From: Tubiluchus corallicola
Taxonomy: Eukaryota; Priapulida; Priapulimorpha; Priapulimorphida; Tubiluchidae
NCBI GenBank assembly: GCA_030141605.1
Contig: JAQGDQ010000361.1
Location: 150,513 to 214,512 of the forward strand
Length of the DNA stretch: 64,000 bases
Direction of reading: 5' to 3'
A program made the translations under genes and the position numbers. This document shows positions 24,401 through 35,554 of the stretch, one piece after another (within the stretch, counting starts at the first letter, position 1; every line of letters begins with the position of its first letter). The notes under the pieces were generated by a model. That model had not been told where the DNA came from and did no database searches. It saw only the letters and a list, made by a program, of their open reading frames with translations.

Positions 24401-25180
24401 AATTATTATTTTCTATGCCTAGAATTTAACGTTTCGTTTCTAAATGAACTGCACATTAAAAACAGCAGCAGTATGCTTCTGTGGCATCCAGTTCTTTGCA
24501 GTATTGTACGCATAGTAGGAATCTGTAGTTTCTACGTCACTAAAGCGTAATATCGATAGTTTTAAATTTTATTTGTAATTGCTGGCCAACTGCAGCAGAG
24601 TATATGTATCTTCTAGTCCATTGTTCATTTCAGTCCGTTGTGGCGTAGCTTGCAGCTTTGCAGTAGTTTCTGAGTTATGCAGCATTAACAATAACTTTCA
24701 TCAAATCTTTTGGCTTGTTATGACATTTTTCAGCAGATTTCGCTTAAAAACATTTGCTACGAGTGGCTCAAAGTTACTGTATCTATGACGTAGTCGTGCA
24801 ACATTTGCTTAACTTTCTGTAATCTTAGTAACTACTATTATTTGTTTTAGAAAGTAGAGCCCGCCCCATATAGTATAGAAGAGCAAAAACAAAATGGCGG
24901 CTCTTGCTCAGAAGCGCCATCTTTTATGATGATTTCGCGTGATCCCGTTACCACCGAGACCATAGTCGGCGACGTGAGAATGAACATTAATGGCAAAGTG
25001 ATCACTTACAATCAAAACAATGCGACTCTTAGCTGTCAGCTTGATCAAAGAACAAGAAGGCCTAATGCTGGCCTGAATGGAAATATTACGAAAGAGAACA
25101 ATGATGTTGTTTGTGCAAAAGACAATGTTGGAACCATAGATAAATCTGAGAACAGTGGCAAGTTACCAGACTGGGTATGA
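18023..25180 (+). CDS. Synaptophysin/synaptoporin family protein, N-terminus missing
   Basis: Four-pass MARVEL-type vesicle membrane protein. Exons by splice sites and phase: 18023-18138, 19087-19288, 21907-22092, 23474-23548, 24851-25180; these join in frame to 302 codons plus stop. Visible: the end of TM1 ([12 protein letters not shown], residues 1-12); a first luminal loop with two Cys and the family signature YPFR (36-39); TM2 (about 71-93, [17 protein letters not shown]); TM3 (107-126, ending [13 protein letters not shown]); a second loop with two Cys; TM4 (about 166-186, [16 protein letters not shown]) followed by KETAWYK; and a 110-residue polar tail without the YGPQ repeats of vertebrate synaptophysin. 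Family members sit in small secretory or synaptic vesicles and bind synaptobrevin. The N-terminal exon with the start and most of TM1 was not found; the 18023 exon starts at phase 0. Exon ends all have GT and AG. Introns contain family B, family E and fold-back elements. Confidence 0.9.
18561..18854 (+). mobile_element. Family B miniature transposon, copy 2 (complete)
   Basis: Terminal inverted repeats GCGCGTTCAGACTAGCGAG at the left and CTCGCTAGTCTGAACGCAC at the right, ~294 bp. The interior is built from repeated AACTCGC and CTCTCCGACAGTAA words. It lies in the intron between 18138 and 19087 of the synaptophysin-family gene. Confidence 0.85.
19930..20080 (+). mobile_element. Possible LTR end with primer-binding site
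   Basis: AATAAACCTCTTTCTGATTT then TTTTCATCA, followed by TGGCAGTGAACCCGGACT, looks like the end of an LTR and a tRNA primer-binding site. A GC-rich stretch (CCCCCCGGGCGGTGAGGACC) follows. No gag or pol frame follows, so at most a fragment remains. Confidence 0.2.
21298..21495. repeat. (GAT)n-(AAT)n microsatellite
   Basis: GAT units, then AAT units, broken by AACAACAACAAT. It adjoins the 3' side of the SINE fragment at 21500-21590 and may have grown from its tail. Confidence 0.95.
21500..21592 (-). mobile_element. tRNA-derived SINE fragment
   Basis: On the minus strand GAGGGAGGTTGCGGGTTCAA then TTCC (about 21546-21570) is a B-box-like region, preceded by CATGCTCGTTTTCCAAG. The A-box half is missing. 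It ends at the AAT/ATT microsatellite. Confidence 0.5.
22228..22362. mobile_element. Fold-back miniature element
   Basis: Near-perfect palindrome with arms of about 60 bp. The left arm contains GGCCATGATATCCGAATATA and TCTGGTTGTAACCA; the right arm contains the complements GGTTATAGCCA (as TGGCTATAACC) and ATAATCGGATATCTTGGCC. The loop is only about 10 bp. It lies in the synaptophysin-family intron 22092-23474. Confidence 0.75.
22519..22944 (+). mobile_element. Family E miniature transposon, copy 1 (complete)
   Basis: Begins TTAAAGGAAAGGACAAGCC and ends GGCTTGACCTTTCCTTTAA: an inverted repeat of about 15 bp inside flanking TTAA at both ends (core 418 bp). A diverged inverted copy is at about 53815-54200. 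A 78-codon open frame runs into it but is not conserved. Confidence 0.8.
23868..24058. repeat. ~62-bp tandem repeat, three copies
   Basis: Three direct units containing GGTAATRTTCATGATAGGAAGG then TAAAAGAAAGTTTTAATGTAG and TTCACGCTTTTAC. It lies in the last intron of the synaptophysin-family gene. Confidence 0.85.
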
Positions 25181-25187
25181 GTTAGAG

Positions 25188-25569
25188 AATAAGCCATTTC
25201 ACAGTTTCGTTGTTGCTGTAGGTCAAAGGTTAAGTGTACCCTAGCAACGCGTTTTAACTACAATCGTCAAGTGACATGTGGGTGGAGCAAAATCTTTGGT
25301 CGCGTCAGTTCTGTAACTTCACTTGTTTTACGTGGACTTTACTTAATTATGCATTAGATTGTGTGTGGAGTGATTTACTAGCAGGATCTTGCTTGGGAAC
25401 AAGAAAAACTGAACTAGGTAAGTTTTTAGCTAGCTATTAAAACTGTTACTATTACAATAGCTTGGGCTGTGAAGCGTTGTCAAGTGTGCACAAGTACGTT
25501 CTCTGGTACACATGACCTTTGACCTTTTCACGATCGTCATCAATCGCTGGAACTGTGAAAAGGCTTATT
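25188..25569 (+). mobile_element. Family A miniature transposon, copy 2
   Basis: AATAAGCCATTTCACAGTTTC at the left and CTGTGAAAAGGCTTATT at the right form inverted termini; length 382 bp. It starts eight bases after the synaptophysin-family stop codon, so the transcript's 3' UTR must begin within it. No coding capacity. Confidence 0.85.
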
Positions 25570-26621
25570 GGCAGCTAATGTTTCGAATCATTGTTGCTCC
25601 AGACTTCCAGTAGACGTTGAAATATCTGTTGGCACAAATGTTCTGCAACGAAGGATTTTTTACAATTTTTTTTTACTAAAATGGTGTTTTAACTGTACTT
25701 TAGCAGCCATGGAATAATTGTTTTAAAATACCTGAGAATGTACAAAATATGACACAAATTAAGAGTTTGTGGACTCTATGTAGAATATGTGTGTTAATGT
25801 CTAGTTGTTTACTCATTGTTTAACATAGGATTATGCATAGGAGTTGGTTTGTTGATGATATGCTTAATACAACAATGAAAACTGTAGGACCACTACTGCC
25901 CTCTAGTGTAGGAAAAGTTAGATAATATATTTTCGTCAAACACGAAGAACTGCAAATGGAAACTAAAGTGCTCAACTATTTATGTCATTTCTAATAAACG
26001 GACATAATCTGTTTGCGTAAATTGTTATGGATTTTTATAAGATTTTAAGAGGCCGCTTAGGTTAAGAGGCCCACTGAGTTTACGTCAGTAACTCGACTTT
26101 TACTTTTAGTGCTGGTTAGTAATAATCAAAACGTGAGTAAATAGACCGAGATTGGTATTTAGTAAACAGGATAACAAAATATTTAAACTGAACGTGCTAA
26201 AGACAAGTAGCTTACATTGGTTAGCCCGTTTTCTTCCAAAGGAGACATGCCGATGCGTAGGCTCAAGAATCGAACACTTATAGACAGTGGTACATTTAGA
26301 CGTGTGTAGGGTACTTAAAATCTTCATCAGAGGTAACCTCATTGACGAACAGCGTGGTCATTATTAATTACTTATATTTGCATAGCGCTTATATTCAAGC
26401 AGGCTGCACAAGTGCTTGTTGTGTAATACCTTGCACCTGTTCGTTATGTGGCACTTGTATAGCTGCCCTTATAAATGTGCCCTTTAAATGAACATGAAAG
26501 CATACAGATTTTCCGAAGATAATAAGAATTTTTTTATAAAATGTGACATCCTCAAATTTTGGCGCCCTTGGCTATTAGTTAATACGCCCCGTTCACATAA
26601 CACAGAGAAGCAATAGATTAC
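25570..26621. other. No recognisable gene
   Basis: AT-rich 3' flank of the synaptophysin-family gene. An AATAAA near 25992 could serve as a polyadenylation signal if the transcript runs through the transposon, but nothing else supports this. Confidence 0.35.
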
Positions 26622-26622
26622 A

Positions 26623-26898
26623 GCGTATTCAGACTAGCGAGTTTTCTGTCTCGAGTTTTCTTACGCACAGCAAACTCGCAAGTGTGAACTGCTTTGCGAG
26701 CTACTCTCGGCAGATTATTACACACTCACTGACACTCGCTGATAGTTGATTTCCTGCCTAGTGTGAACATCTCAGTGAGTAACTTGGCGCGTTTCCGGCA
26801 ATGAATAAAGAAGTGTGTGTCAGCTAGTGCTTACTGTCAAACAGTTTTGCTCGCTAGTCTGAACACGATTGTGAGTTACTTGGCTAGTTTGAACGCGC
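26623..26898 (-). mobile_element. Family B miniature transposon, copy 3
   Basis: GCGTATTCAGACTAGCGAG at the left and CTAGTTTGAACGCGC at the right. The interior word order matches copy 18561 on the opposite strand. Confidence 0.75.
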
Positions 26899-27113
26899 TA
26901 TTAAAGCCGAATTTAACACTCACGTGTGTGGAATACATCACCTAACTACAATCAAACAGAACAAATGCAACAACTTTTTAAAATTGAATTTTGCCAGTGT
27001 ATTGTTTAGTCTTATGTTAATTTCAATAATTAATGTTGTGTACAACGACCACACTAATTATTATTAATAATAACTGGACAGTATGAAGAAGGTTTAGAAT
27101 CTGTCAAAAAATA

Positions 27114-27477
27114 TTAAGGTACGACTCCACGTGTACGTAATGCGTGATGCGTGATCCGTAATGCGTATACAGCAGTTTGTATTTAAACATGTAGAAGTGT
27201 TTCCATGTATACGTAATGCGTAATCTGCAATGTGTGATACGTGAACCTGATCACTAGCGTCTGAATACGCATCACGCAGCAGTAGGCAGACGGGAAACCG
27301 TCGTTACCTAGCTGATTATAGCGGAGCTATTTTCAAGTTTCTGGTGACCATTTCAGCTTTCTGAAAATTCTAGTTAGATGGGTTTTGGTCATGCGTGAGT
27401 TTTGTTAATACGCGTAGCGTTTACGGACGCATGGAAACAGTCAGTACGCATTATGTGCACATGGAGTTCTAGCTTAA
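27114..27477. mobile_element. Family F miniature transposon
   Basis: TTAAGGTACGACTCCACGTG at the left and ATGGAGTTCTAGCTTAA at the right form inverted termini of ~25 bp, with TTAA at both ends (364 bp). The interior repeats TACGTAATGCGTRATGCG. It sits 118 bp downstream of the astacin stop codon. Confidence 0.75.
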
Positions 27478-27594
27478 GTCTGTTGTAATCTGGAGTAAAA
27501 GATGGTTTGTATTTACGTCACAAATGTTGATGACAAAATTAATAATAGAATTTTTCATGCCAAGATGAGACATGTACAGTGGATAATAAACAGT

Positions 27595-30500
27595 CTACAA
27601 GGCGGATTTGCAAACTCCGCAAGACAGTCTGCAGTAGGTCAACATGTAGTCTGGATTCTTCTGACATTCCTGTAGGCCAGCCCAAAGTGAACAGTATCTG
27701 TTTTCATCCGTGCAAACGTCACCGCTGTCGTTGTCGTCATCCTCTGAAACAGTAATTGAAATCTTCAAAATCTGTTGCAATCTTCAAATGGAAAAACATG
27801 CCTTAATAATACTCAAATCTAAAAAAATTATTTGTTTTGAAGATTTGCGCAAATGACTAATAGAGCGAAATTGGAAAAACATTTGCTCTTCTCCATTTGC
27901 GTTACGCCTTCTTACGGCCTGTTCACACTAGCGAGCTTTCATGCCCAGTTACTCGCTAAGTGACTTGCAAGCATGCTCAGGCTCAACTTGCTGCAAGTTA
28001 CTCTCCGACTGTAAGCGCGAGCTCTCTATTCACTGCGAGAAGTGTCGAGAGTAACTCACTGAGGCATTCACACTAGACAGTAACTCAACTAGCAGCAACT
28101 GTCGAAGAGTCTGCAATAATAACTTGTCGACAGTAACTCACAAAGCGGTTCACATTTGTGACCTTTTACTGTCAGAGAGAAAACTCGCTAGTCTGAACGT
28201 GCCGGTAGCTCCGTAGAATTTATTTTATTTATTTATTCATTTATTTACTTATTTACGATGAAATGAAGCTCTTTACAAAAAGAATAATAATCAACTGTTT
28301 TTTCCAGTAGTTTATTAACTACGATATGTTACATTCCTTTTATAGGTGATTTAGCAAAGAGAAAGAAGGTGTGAAGACGGTTACGTTGTGCCATCTGTGG
28401 GGCACATAATTCAACTTTTTGAACAATACTCAAAGACTCTTTTTGCACATTTGTCTCGTATTTGGAGATTAACTACTCTAATCACTAATGCATTGTTCCT
28501 GCATTTTTCAAGATTACAAAACAAAAATTACGAAAACGTAAAACCGACCTGAATATTTGCACGTTTTGCAAGATTTCTTGCATTTTTCTTGCATGTATTC
28601 ACTGTTTTTATGACATTCTCCGATTCTAGCCCAATATGCACATGCTGTAGATTCGTCGGTACAATTTTGTTTATTCTTTTCTGCAAGATAAAAAAATCAT
28701 AAGCAATTACTTTAAAACAAAGAAAGACAAAATTAAAAAATACAAAACTGGCATTTGAGACAAAAATTGTTAGATTCTCAAGTTTTTAAAACCGGGAAAT
28801 CCTAATGCTATTGCTATCCTAATTGGTATCATTATACCAATTGGTATAATTGTTATAATCACTGTTAATGCTATCATCGTCATCATCATCATTATCGTCG
28901 TCGTTGTCGTCGCCATCATCGTCATCATCATCGTCGTCGCACCACACCACCACAACCATCATCATCACCATTACTGGTTGGCATACTGTAACAAACGCAC
29001 AGTCAATTAGTTTTTTGTTCTTGCCTTCAGTGTCACCGCATACACCACAGGCTTTCTTGCAGAACTGCAACATATAATCTGCAGTTTTCGTACACTCTCC
29101 AATGCTGGCCCATTGTTCACAATATGCGTTGTTATTCTCACATTCTAAAAATAACCATAGACATAGCAATAACAATAACAATAGCTATGATGCTAACAAA
29201 AATTGGACAGCAGTATATTATCAAACGTAACATTAAGCCAGTTCTAATACACAAAATCAGATTAGAAAGCTGTGCTATAAGAAAAGCTCCATCCACAATT
29301 TTCAAATATTGTGCAAGGACGAATTTATATTCATTTGGCTGAACTACTGCACTCTTGCTGGTGATGTGACTATAGAGATAGATTAGTTAGCTGATGTCAT
29401 AGTAGTTCCCATTTGCTTAAGAAAAGCTATTACTTGGTTTGCACTAAACAAAGAATTATTTTTATTATATAAATCGATGCTTGGTGCGGTTTATAGGATA
29501 AGCTTATATGAAAGTTTTGTGACTCAGTTTTACAAATCGGTTTACAAAAACACAAACTTAGAGAAAACTTACATTGTTTGCACAGCTTTTACATTTCCAA
29601 AACGTGAGTATAGCCAGAATTCATAATGACAATTGGAAAAGTGGGCGTACCTTTTACTAGCAGCGTTTATGCCAAATTACTGACCATTATCTAGAAGTTT
29701 AATTCACCTTTTTCACCATTGTCCTCCCTACAGACGTTACACGCTCTTTGGCAGTACTTAAGCATGTAATCTGAGGACTTGTTGCATTCACCGATACCAG
29801 CCCAGTACTCACAGTGTTCATTGATATCTACACAAGCTAAACACAGAGCATAATTAATTAATCAGATAATCACTAAACTGTGACACTAATGAAGCTTATT
29901 TACATGTTTTCCTTAGCAATTATATTCATATGTTTATAAAATATTTTAGTTTCACTTAATAAAAAGCACAATACAATTAATTAGAATAAGACTCATGATA
30001 AAAAGCCCCCCCCCCCCGTAGTTTAGAGTCCTTTGTCCAGCTTGTGTTTGGCATAACGGTATATGCAATTTATTTCTTGTGGCTGACCTGGTTCGATGCT
30101 GATGCGTATAGTTAAAAAAGTGTTGCTTTAAAAGATTTTAGTCACTTAAGTATTTTGAAGTATTTTGTGCATAAAGCATACATATGCATTTGCTTTTATT
30201 TGGGCGTTCAAGAGCAATTTAGTGGACTGGCTAGTTGTGGGGTCAGTGAGTTGGTTACCTAGTTGGTCAGTCAGTTTGCCCGCTATTTAATTTGTTAATC
30301 AGGCGTTTCTTGACGTACGATCCAGACTACCATATGTGATATTTTCTGTATAACAGCTTAACAGACGTTACCAAACACTTGTTAATTTGTCGATCTTCCT
30401 TCACTCATTCACTTTTGTTCACTCATTACCTTCGTCTTTCTTTTCCTCACAGTTGTACAATTTGTTTATTTTTCTGACGTCCGTCTCGCTGAGTCCTTTT

Positions 30501-32123
30501 CTCTGGCCGATTGCTTGCCCTACTTGCTTGGGGGTGACAGTTGGCCCAGCGCCCGTAGAGAAAGCCAAGCGTCCGTAGTGCATTATGCTCTTGTAGTCGT
30601 ACTCTTCTCCCAAATGTTGTATATGCTTCAGTGTGTACTTTCTAAAGTTCGGAACTTTTCCTGTTTTCAGTAAAAATAGTTTTTCTTTTCATACAGTTAT
30701 CGTTTTAATCTCATGTAAGTCCTGCACACAATAAGTAATACCTGCATTCTTTATCGGGAATAGCTTGAAAGAAAACACAGCGTGAGTTTGATCTTTGACA
30801 AAATAGTTGTCTTATACAAGCCCATGTAATAGTTTTATTTGTTAGTGCCAAAATACATACAATACAAGAAAAAAAACAAGACATACATATAATTGTCGAG
30901 AACTACGCTTCTCGAGTAATACTGTTTATTCATGAGTTACAGGTATCTTTTCTAAACCTGTTTTCACAGTATACATTTAACTCCATGTAAACTAGTTTTG
31001 TACTCAATTAAACGTGTAGTCACTTGCATATAGGCTTCCTTAACAGAAGAAGGTATATATAGTTATAATCTTGCAACTTCTTTCTAGCTAGCTTGGAGGG
31101 ACGTAAAATTGCGTTATGGCTCTCCAATTCCTCCTTATCGAGGATAATCCGTAGCCAATTATCGGTATGTAGTTTTTATATTTGTATTCTGTAGTATGCA
31201 AATCGTTTCATTCATGCCCATTTTGACGTAGTCATCAATTTAACGTAGCCAATGGCTGTTACGTAGCGATTTTGCTCTATTTTCTTTGTTCAGTGGTGCA
31301 CCATGGAGGTGAGTCAACGACATTTTACCAATTGGTGAAAACATTTGAAATAATTATAGTTTCATTTTCTAATTACATAAGTCTTTCAAGCAGGTAAGCG
31401 AAATACTAAGTAACATAATTTCGCATGATAAGCTTTTTGGGACGTAATTTAACATTTTCTTTTCTTCCCCTGATTTACGTTACGTTAGGTACATGACGTC
31501 ATGAAATGGCGCCGTCGGAACAGTATTGCGGGAGATTTAAAATGAAAACAAACAAAAAATCCTTTCAACGCGAGTACGATATACGCATAAAATTGCTATA
31601 AAGTAATATAATTTTGAAGGCGATTTTTCTGAAACCTACGTCAGGTATTCAGGGCATCAATCTACATGAAGCAGGCTCTGTCGTAGATTCGAGCTCAGTT
31701 TAGTATTAGTTCTCAATTGATAGAAGGAAAACAGAATGATTTTTCGTCCTCAGTAAGATTGGATAAACCATTTGATATAAAAATCAAACCTGGTAAAATA
31801 TTTTGGTGGTGGATGACGACAAATTCGTCTCTATCAGCTCTGCTTTGCTCGTGCCAGAATCCCAGTGCATGCATCAGCTCATGAACAACAATTCCATGAT
31901 GAACGCAACCTTTTCCTAGGGAAATATTCTGGAGCGCGCCCTGTCGGCCAACAGCAGAAGTACATCTGTTACAGATTTATTATTATTTTTATTAAATCTC
32001 ATTGTTTTCTGTTACAGAAAAAAGGAAACGAACGTTATCAAGTTTATTTTGTGAGTTTATCAACTTTCCAGGAAATGAGGAAATAAAAAGGCAAAAGCGG
32101 GAGGCGAGAGAGAGAGAGAGAAG

Positions 32124-32160
<37 letters not shown>

Positions 32161-34530
32161 AAGCAGGCAGTCAATTATCAGACAGGATGAAAAACAAGCA
32201 AATGAGTGCAAAAGGAAGACGAAACTAAGTAAAAGTAAAGAAAGATAACATAGACAATGAAAGGAGTAGAAGAGATAATAAAGAAAGGAACAAAAAGAAA
32301 AAAGAAAAGGGAAGAAAGAATAACATAAAGAAAACTAAGTAAGTAAGCCAAGCAAATAAGTGAACAAGGAAGAACGAAACAAATAAAAAAGAAGAACAAA
32401 GGAGAAAAAAATGAACATCAGAACAAGCGAGGGCAGTCAACAAGTAAGCAAGTAGCTAAAAATATCACTAAAAAGTAGAAAATGAAAACGACACAGAAAG
32501 AAGCGAAAATTGATAATAAATACGTGAGAAAATTGTACTTGAAATAAAATTAAAGAAGGACCTTTCAAATGCGTACGAATTTGACTTTTTAAAAAAAACT
32601 TTTTACCCTTTTCGTGGTGCAATAAAGACATAATCATTATGTTCATATCGAGGTACGAAGCGAATGCAGGTTTTTGCCGAATATTCGTCAATGGCTCTTT
32701 GTATGACAGATCTAGCATTGGGGTTTACAGTTTCTGAAATAATAATAACGAACAGTTTTGTGACTTTTTGTATTTGAAATCTCTTGTAGAATGAGTTTCT
32801 GACGTTATGTCGGTCACATAAGGTTTTCAGTTCTTAATTCTGCAACAATCTTAATCCAGTTATGTTGCTCACAAGTGCAACAACAACGACGATGACGACG
32901 ACAAAAACATGACCACCACCATCACCACCACCAACAACAACAACAACAAAAAACTACACTAATTTTAATATTACGAATAAATATTATTAACAGCAAAAAT
33001 TAATATTTCAAGCAACGAAAGTTTCTGTGCAAAGTAATGAATAAATTTGTGGATAGCTTGTCTCACGGTGCATTTTTTAAAAGTTTTTATTTCTTAAACT
33101 AATATGAAGTATGAAATTAGAATTGACACCTACCGAATTCTGCAGAAATTTCGTAAGGAACTTCTGCATTTGGCCATTTCAAGTTATCACCTACTGCAGC
33201 ACTCTCACTCTACAGTAAAAAAACGTATAATAAATAAATAAATTATGATAAGGTCAGCAATGTGGCTGTTTGTTTCTTATACATTTGCGCTTTTTATATC
33301 ATTATAAGAACTTAGTATAAGTTGTTTGTACTTACTGATAAACTTGGTAGTATAATATCACCTTCAAATTCACCTGCAAAATAACAAATATTATATATTT
33401 CAGAACATGTATTTGTAATATTCTTGTAATCATTAAGTTTCTTTTTCATGATGAGTTAGTTTATTATTATTTAAATTCGACAATGCTCTGTCTAATTACT
33501 TATTATTTAATTAGCAGCCAACCAATTGTTTAATTACTAGAAAAATAATTTGATAGACCTTGCGCTCCCAGATCCGCTGGCTCAGAAGCGAGGTGCGATT
33601 TTGACTAGGGGAACCTCTGTACTGACAAATCTAAAAATGGCAGTGGTCAACATGTTAATTTGTAAAAATCAGCAGGTGCTTGTGCAACCCCAAATGAAGG
33701 AGAAATGTTTTGATTTAGCCTTGCTTTTTGAAGTCTCAAATAAAGGTATAAAAACTGAATTAAAGTTGCAATTTCAAATTGTTGGTGTCTTATATTAAAG
33801 ACTTTAGTAACCGTCTTATATTGAAGTTGTTATCCCATCAGTGAGATGCTATCTGTAAAACTGCTTTCTACTGTATTAGATTTCTATATAAGTTATAAAA
33901 TTCTACGGTTTCCAGGCCAGGAGAGTCACTAACTCAGAATAAAAAATAAAAAGACGTCTTTATAAAAAGTGTCAAATTTTATTATATTGTGAGGTAATGA
34001 CAATAAATTGCTTGCTTACCCACTTGCTTGTTTGCTTGCTCACTGACTTACTTACTTACTCACTCACTCACTCACTCACTCCCGTAATTGTTTGCTTGCT
34101 TGCTTTCTTACTTATTTACCTACTTTATGTTATAGATTTTAACGAAACTGAACTAGAGATTGTAAGCAAGCATAATTTTTTTTGCACTTTTTAAGCACGA
34201 TGTACTTTAAAGCCAATAGGAAACTTATTTCAGAAGAAGCAGGCTAAACTGTCGTTTTGAATACTGAACAATCAGCTCAGGTACTTTGAATGCCTCACAG
34301 TTACCAAAATTTCAAATGAGTGAAGATAATATTGTCACAGTTCACGTTTAGTAGTGATATAAGAATTTTTATAGGTAACCCCTTTCCTCACCTGAAAGTT
34401 CCCATTGTGATACATCGTTTCCTGCCCCGGCGTACGATTCTTGCGTAGAAATTGGTGAACACAAATAAAGCCAAGACGAAATAATTCCAATGTAAATAAT
34501 TGCAAAACTTGAAGACTCTGGCATTATCAT
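27595..34530 (-). CDS. Astacin-family zinc metalloprotease with four ShK domains
   Basis: Secreted M12A endopeptidase. Exons in transcript order: 34530-34392, 33373-33336, 33209-33134, 32733-32607, 31965-31790, 30660-30430, 29836-29708, 29144-29037, 28680-28549, 27743-27595; joined they give 434 residues. All have AG/GT borders and matching phases. Start is ATG at 34530 (a second at 34524), followed by a signal peptide (about residues 5-26). The propeptide has FEGD (49-52), the aspartate switch that blocks zinc. The catalytic domain (about 70-256) has [11 protein letters not shown], the zinc site [12 protein letters not shown] (155-166) with RADRD, and the Met-turn SIMHY (210-214). It ends [21 protein letters not shown]. 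Four ShK domains follow, each with six Cys and the core YCxxWAxxxEC…YMxxxC: about 264-295, 307-341, 348-382 and 396-430. An Asp-rich linker precedes the last. No catalytic residue is missing. Family roles include matrix processing and development; the substrate cannot be inferred. Confidence 0.95.
27917..28203 (+). mobile_element. Family B miniature transposon, copy 4
   Basis: GCCTGTTCACACTAGCGAGC at the left and AACTCGCTAGTCTGAACGTG at the right, ~287 bp. It is inside the last intron of the astacin gene (27743-28549). Confidence 0.8.
28868..28962. repeat. ATC/GTC trinucleotide tract
   Basis: Imperfect CATCATCGTCGTC repeats in the intron after the second ShK exon. It begins 75 bases beyond the 29037 donor and makes the minus-strand reading frame run on as Asp-rich sequence. 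I do not consider that part of the protein, because the donor TGCG|GTGACA gives the correct phase. Confidence 0.85.
31285..31652. mobile_element. Family D miniature transposon, partial, intronic
   Basis: Shares AGTGGTGCACCATGGAGGTG, GCGCCGTCGGAACAGTATTG then CGGGAGATTTAAAATG, and CGCGAGTACGATATACGCAT with the 47817 copy, ending CTGAAACCTACGTCAGGTA. It lies inside an astacin intron (30660-31790). Confidence 0.65.
32095..32430. repeat. Purine-rich low-complexity tract
   Basis: (GA)n and (GAAA)n, then degenerate AAAGAAAG sequence, within the astacin intron 31965-32607. It makes artefactual Phe/Leu-rich frames on the minus strand. Confidence 0.85.
33998..34100. repeat. CTTGCTTA/CTCA tandem tract
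   Basis: Degenerate CTTGCTTGCTCACTGACTTA repeats passing into CTCACTCACTCA, in the first intron of the astacin gene. The Leu/Thr-rich open frame is an artefact. Confidence 0.75.
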
Positions 34531-34774
34531 AAATGAGGTTCCTGGCTGATTGTAAAACACGGAGTTTCACTTCACGTCCAGGAAATGGCGTCTAAGTTTT
34601 AGAAAACTCACAACACGGGAAATGGAACACATTTGACCGTGATGGAGCTTCAGACGTGTTATTACCCACATCCGTCACACGAAGTTTATTACAGGTATGT
34701 GAAGTGAACGTACTGCATAGGGACGTTGATATTATTATTCTCTAAAACATCAGGTTTATATCAGGGACACGAAG

Positions 34775-35025
34775 TATGAATGTGAGTGAGTGTGAAGGTG
34801 AATGAATGTGAGTGTGAACATGAATGCGAGAGTGAATGTGTGTGTGTGTGTGTGTGTGTGCGTGTGCGTGTGCGTGTGCGTGTGCGTGTGCGTGTGCGTG
34901 TGCGTGCGTGCGTGCGTGTGTGTGCGCGTGTGCGTGTGTGTGTGTGCGTGTGTGCGTGCGTGCGTGCGTGCGTGTGCGAGTGCGTGTGCGTGTACGTGCG
35001 TGCGTGCGTGTGTGTGTGTGTGTTT
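34775..35025. repeat. (GT)n/(GC)n-rich alternating tract
   Basis: GTGTGTGTGCGTGTGC- and GTGCGTGCGTGC-type repeats with a degenerate GTGAATGTGAGTGTGA start, between the astacin and CD225 genes. Alternating purine-pyrimidine makes it a potential Z-DNA former; Cys/Val and Arg/Val frames are artefacts. Confidence 0.95.
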
Positions 35026-35554
35026 AGTTTAGCTACAAAACAGAATAAACGAATACCGTTCTAGCTTTTTTATGTTTGAGAAACAAATGTACTCTAAAGC
35101 AAAGTAAGCAATATAAGTAAACTAGATAAAAAAGAATGGCTGAACTTTATTGACCAAAGAACCTTCACAGACTTCAGCAAAAGAGGGGTAACTATATTAA
35201 TCCAAAATTTAATCTAACAAGTTACTAATCACTCCAATGTAAACGAACTGACTGAGCATTGTTATTTATTAAGATGATAATGATTATAATATTTATAATT
35301 AATTACGAAAAAACTGATAATGGTTGAGTTAAGATCATAATTAATAAAGGATCGTGTTGTCTAATAGTCTCGGTACTGGACGTAATCCAAAGGTCTATGG
35401 TTAAAAGCCAGATTCGCATCCATCTTTTTAGTCAAGTTTGGCTTCAAAACTTCATTAATTGTCATAATAACTAATGAATAGGGCAATATTCTAATATATT
35501 TTTTATTTCACTTATGTGATACAATAAAAATATGGAAAAATTTTAGAATTCTTA

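Noticed and set aside
28819-29181. Read-through of the second ShK exon into an Asp-rich tail
   Set aside because: The donor TGCG|GTGACA at 29037 restores the phase used by all neighbouring ShK exons, and the tail is a GAT microsatellite.
35350-35420. tRNA gene or SINE
   Set aside because: GTCTAATAGTCTCGG and GGTTAAAAGCCAGATTCGC vaguely resemble A and B boxes, but no cloverleaf pairs and the B box is too far from consensus.
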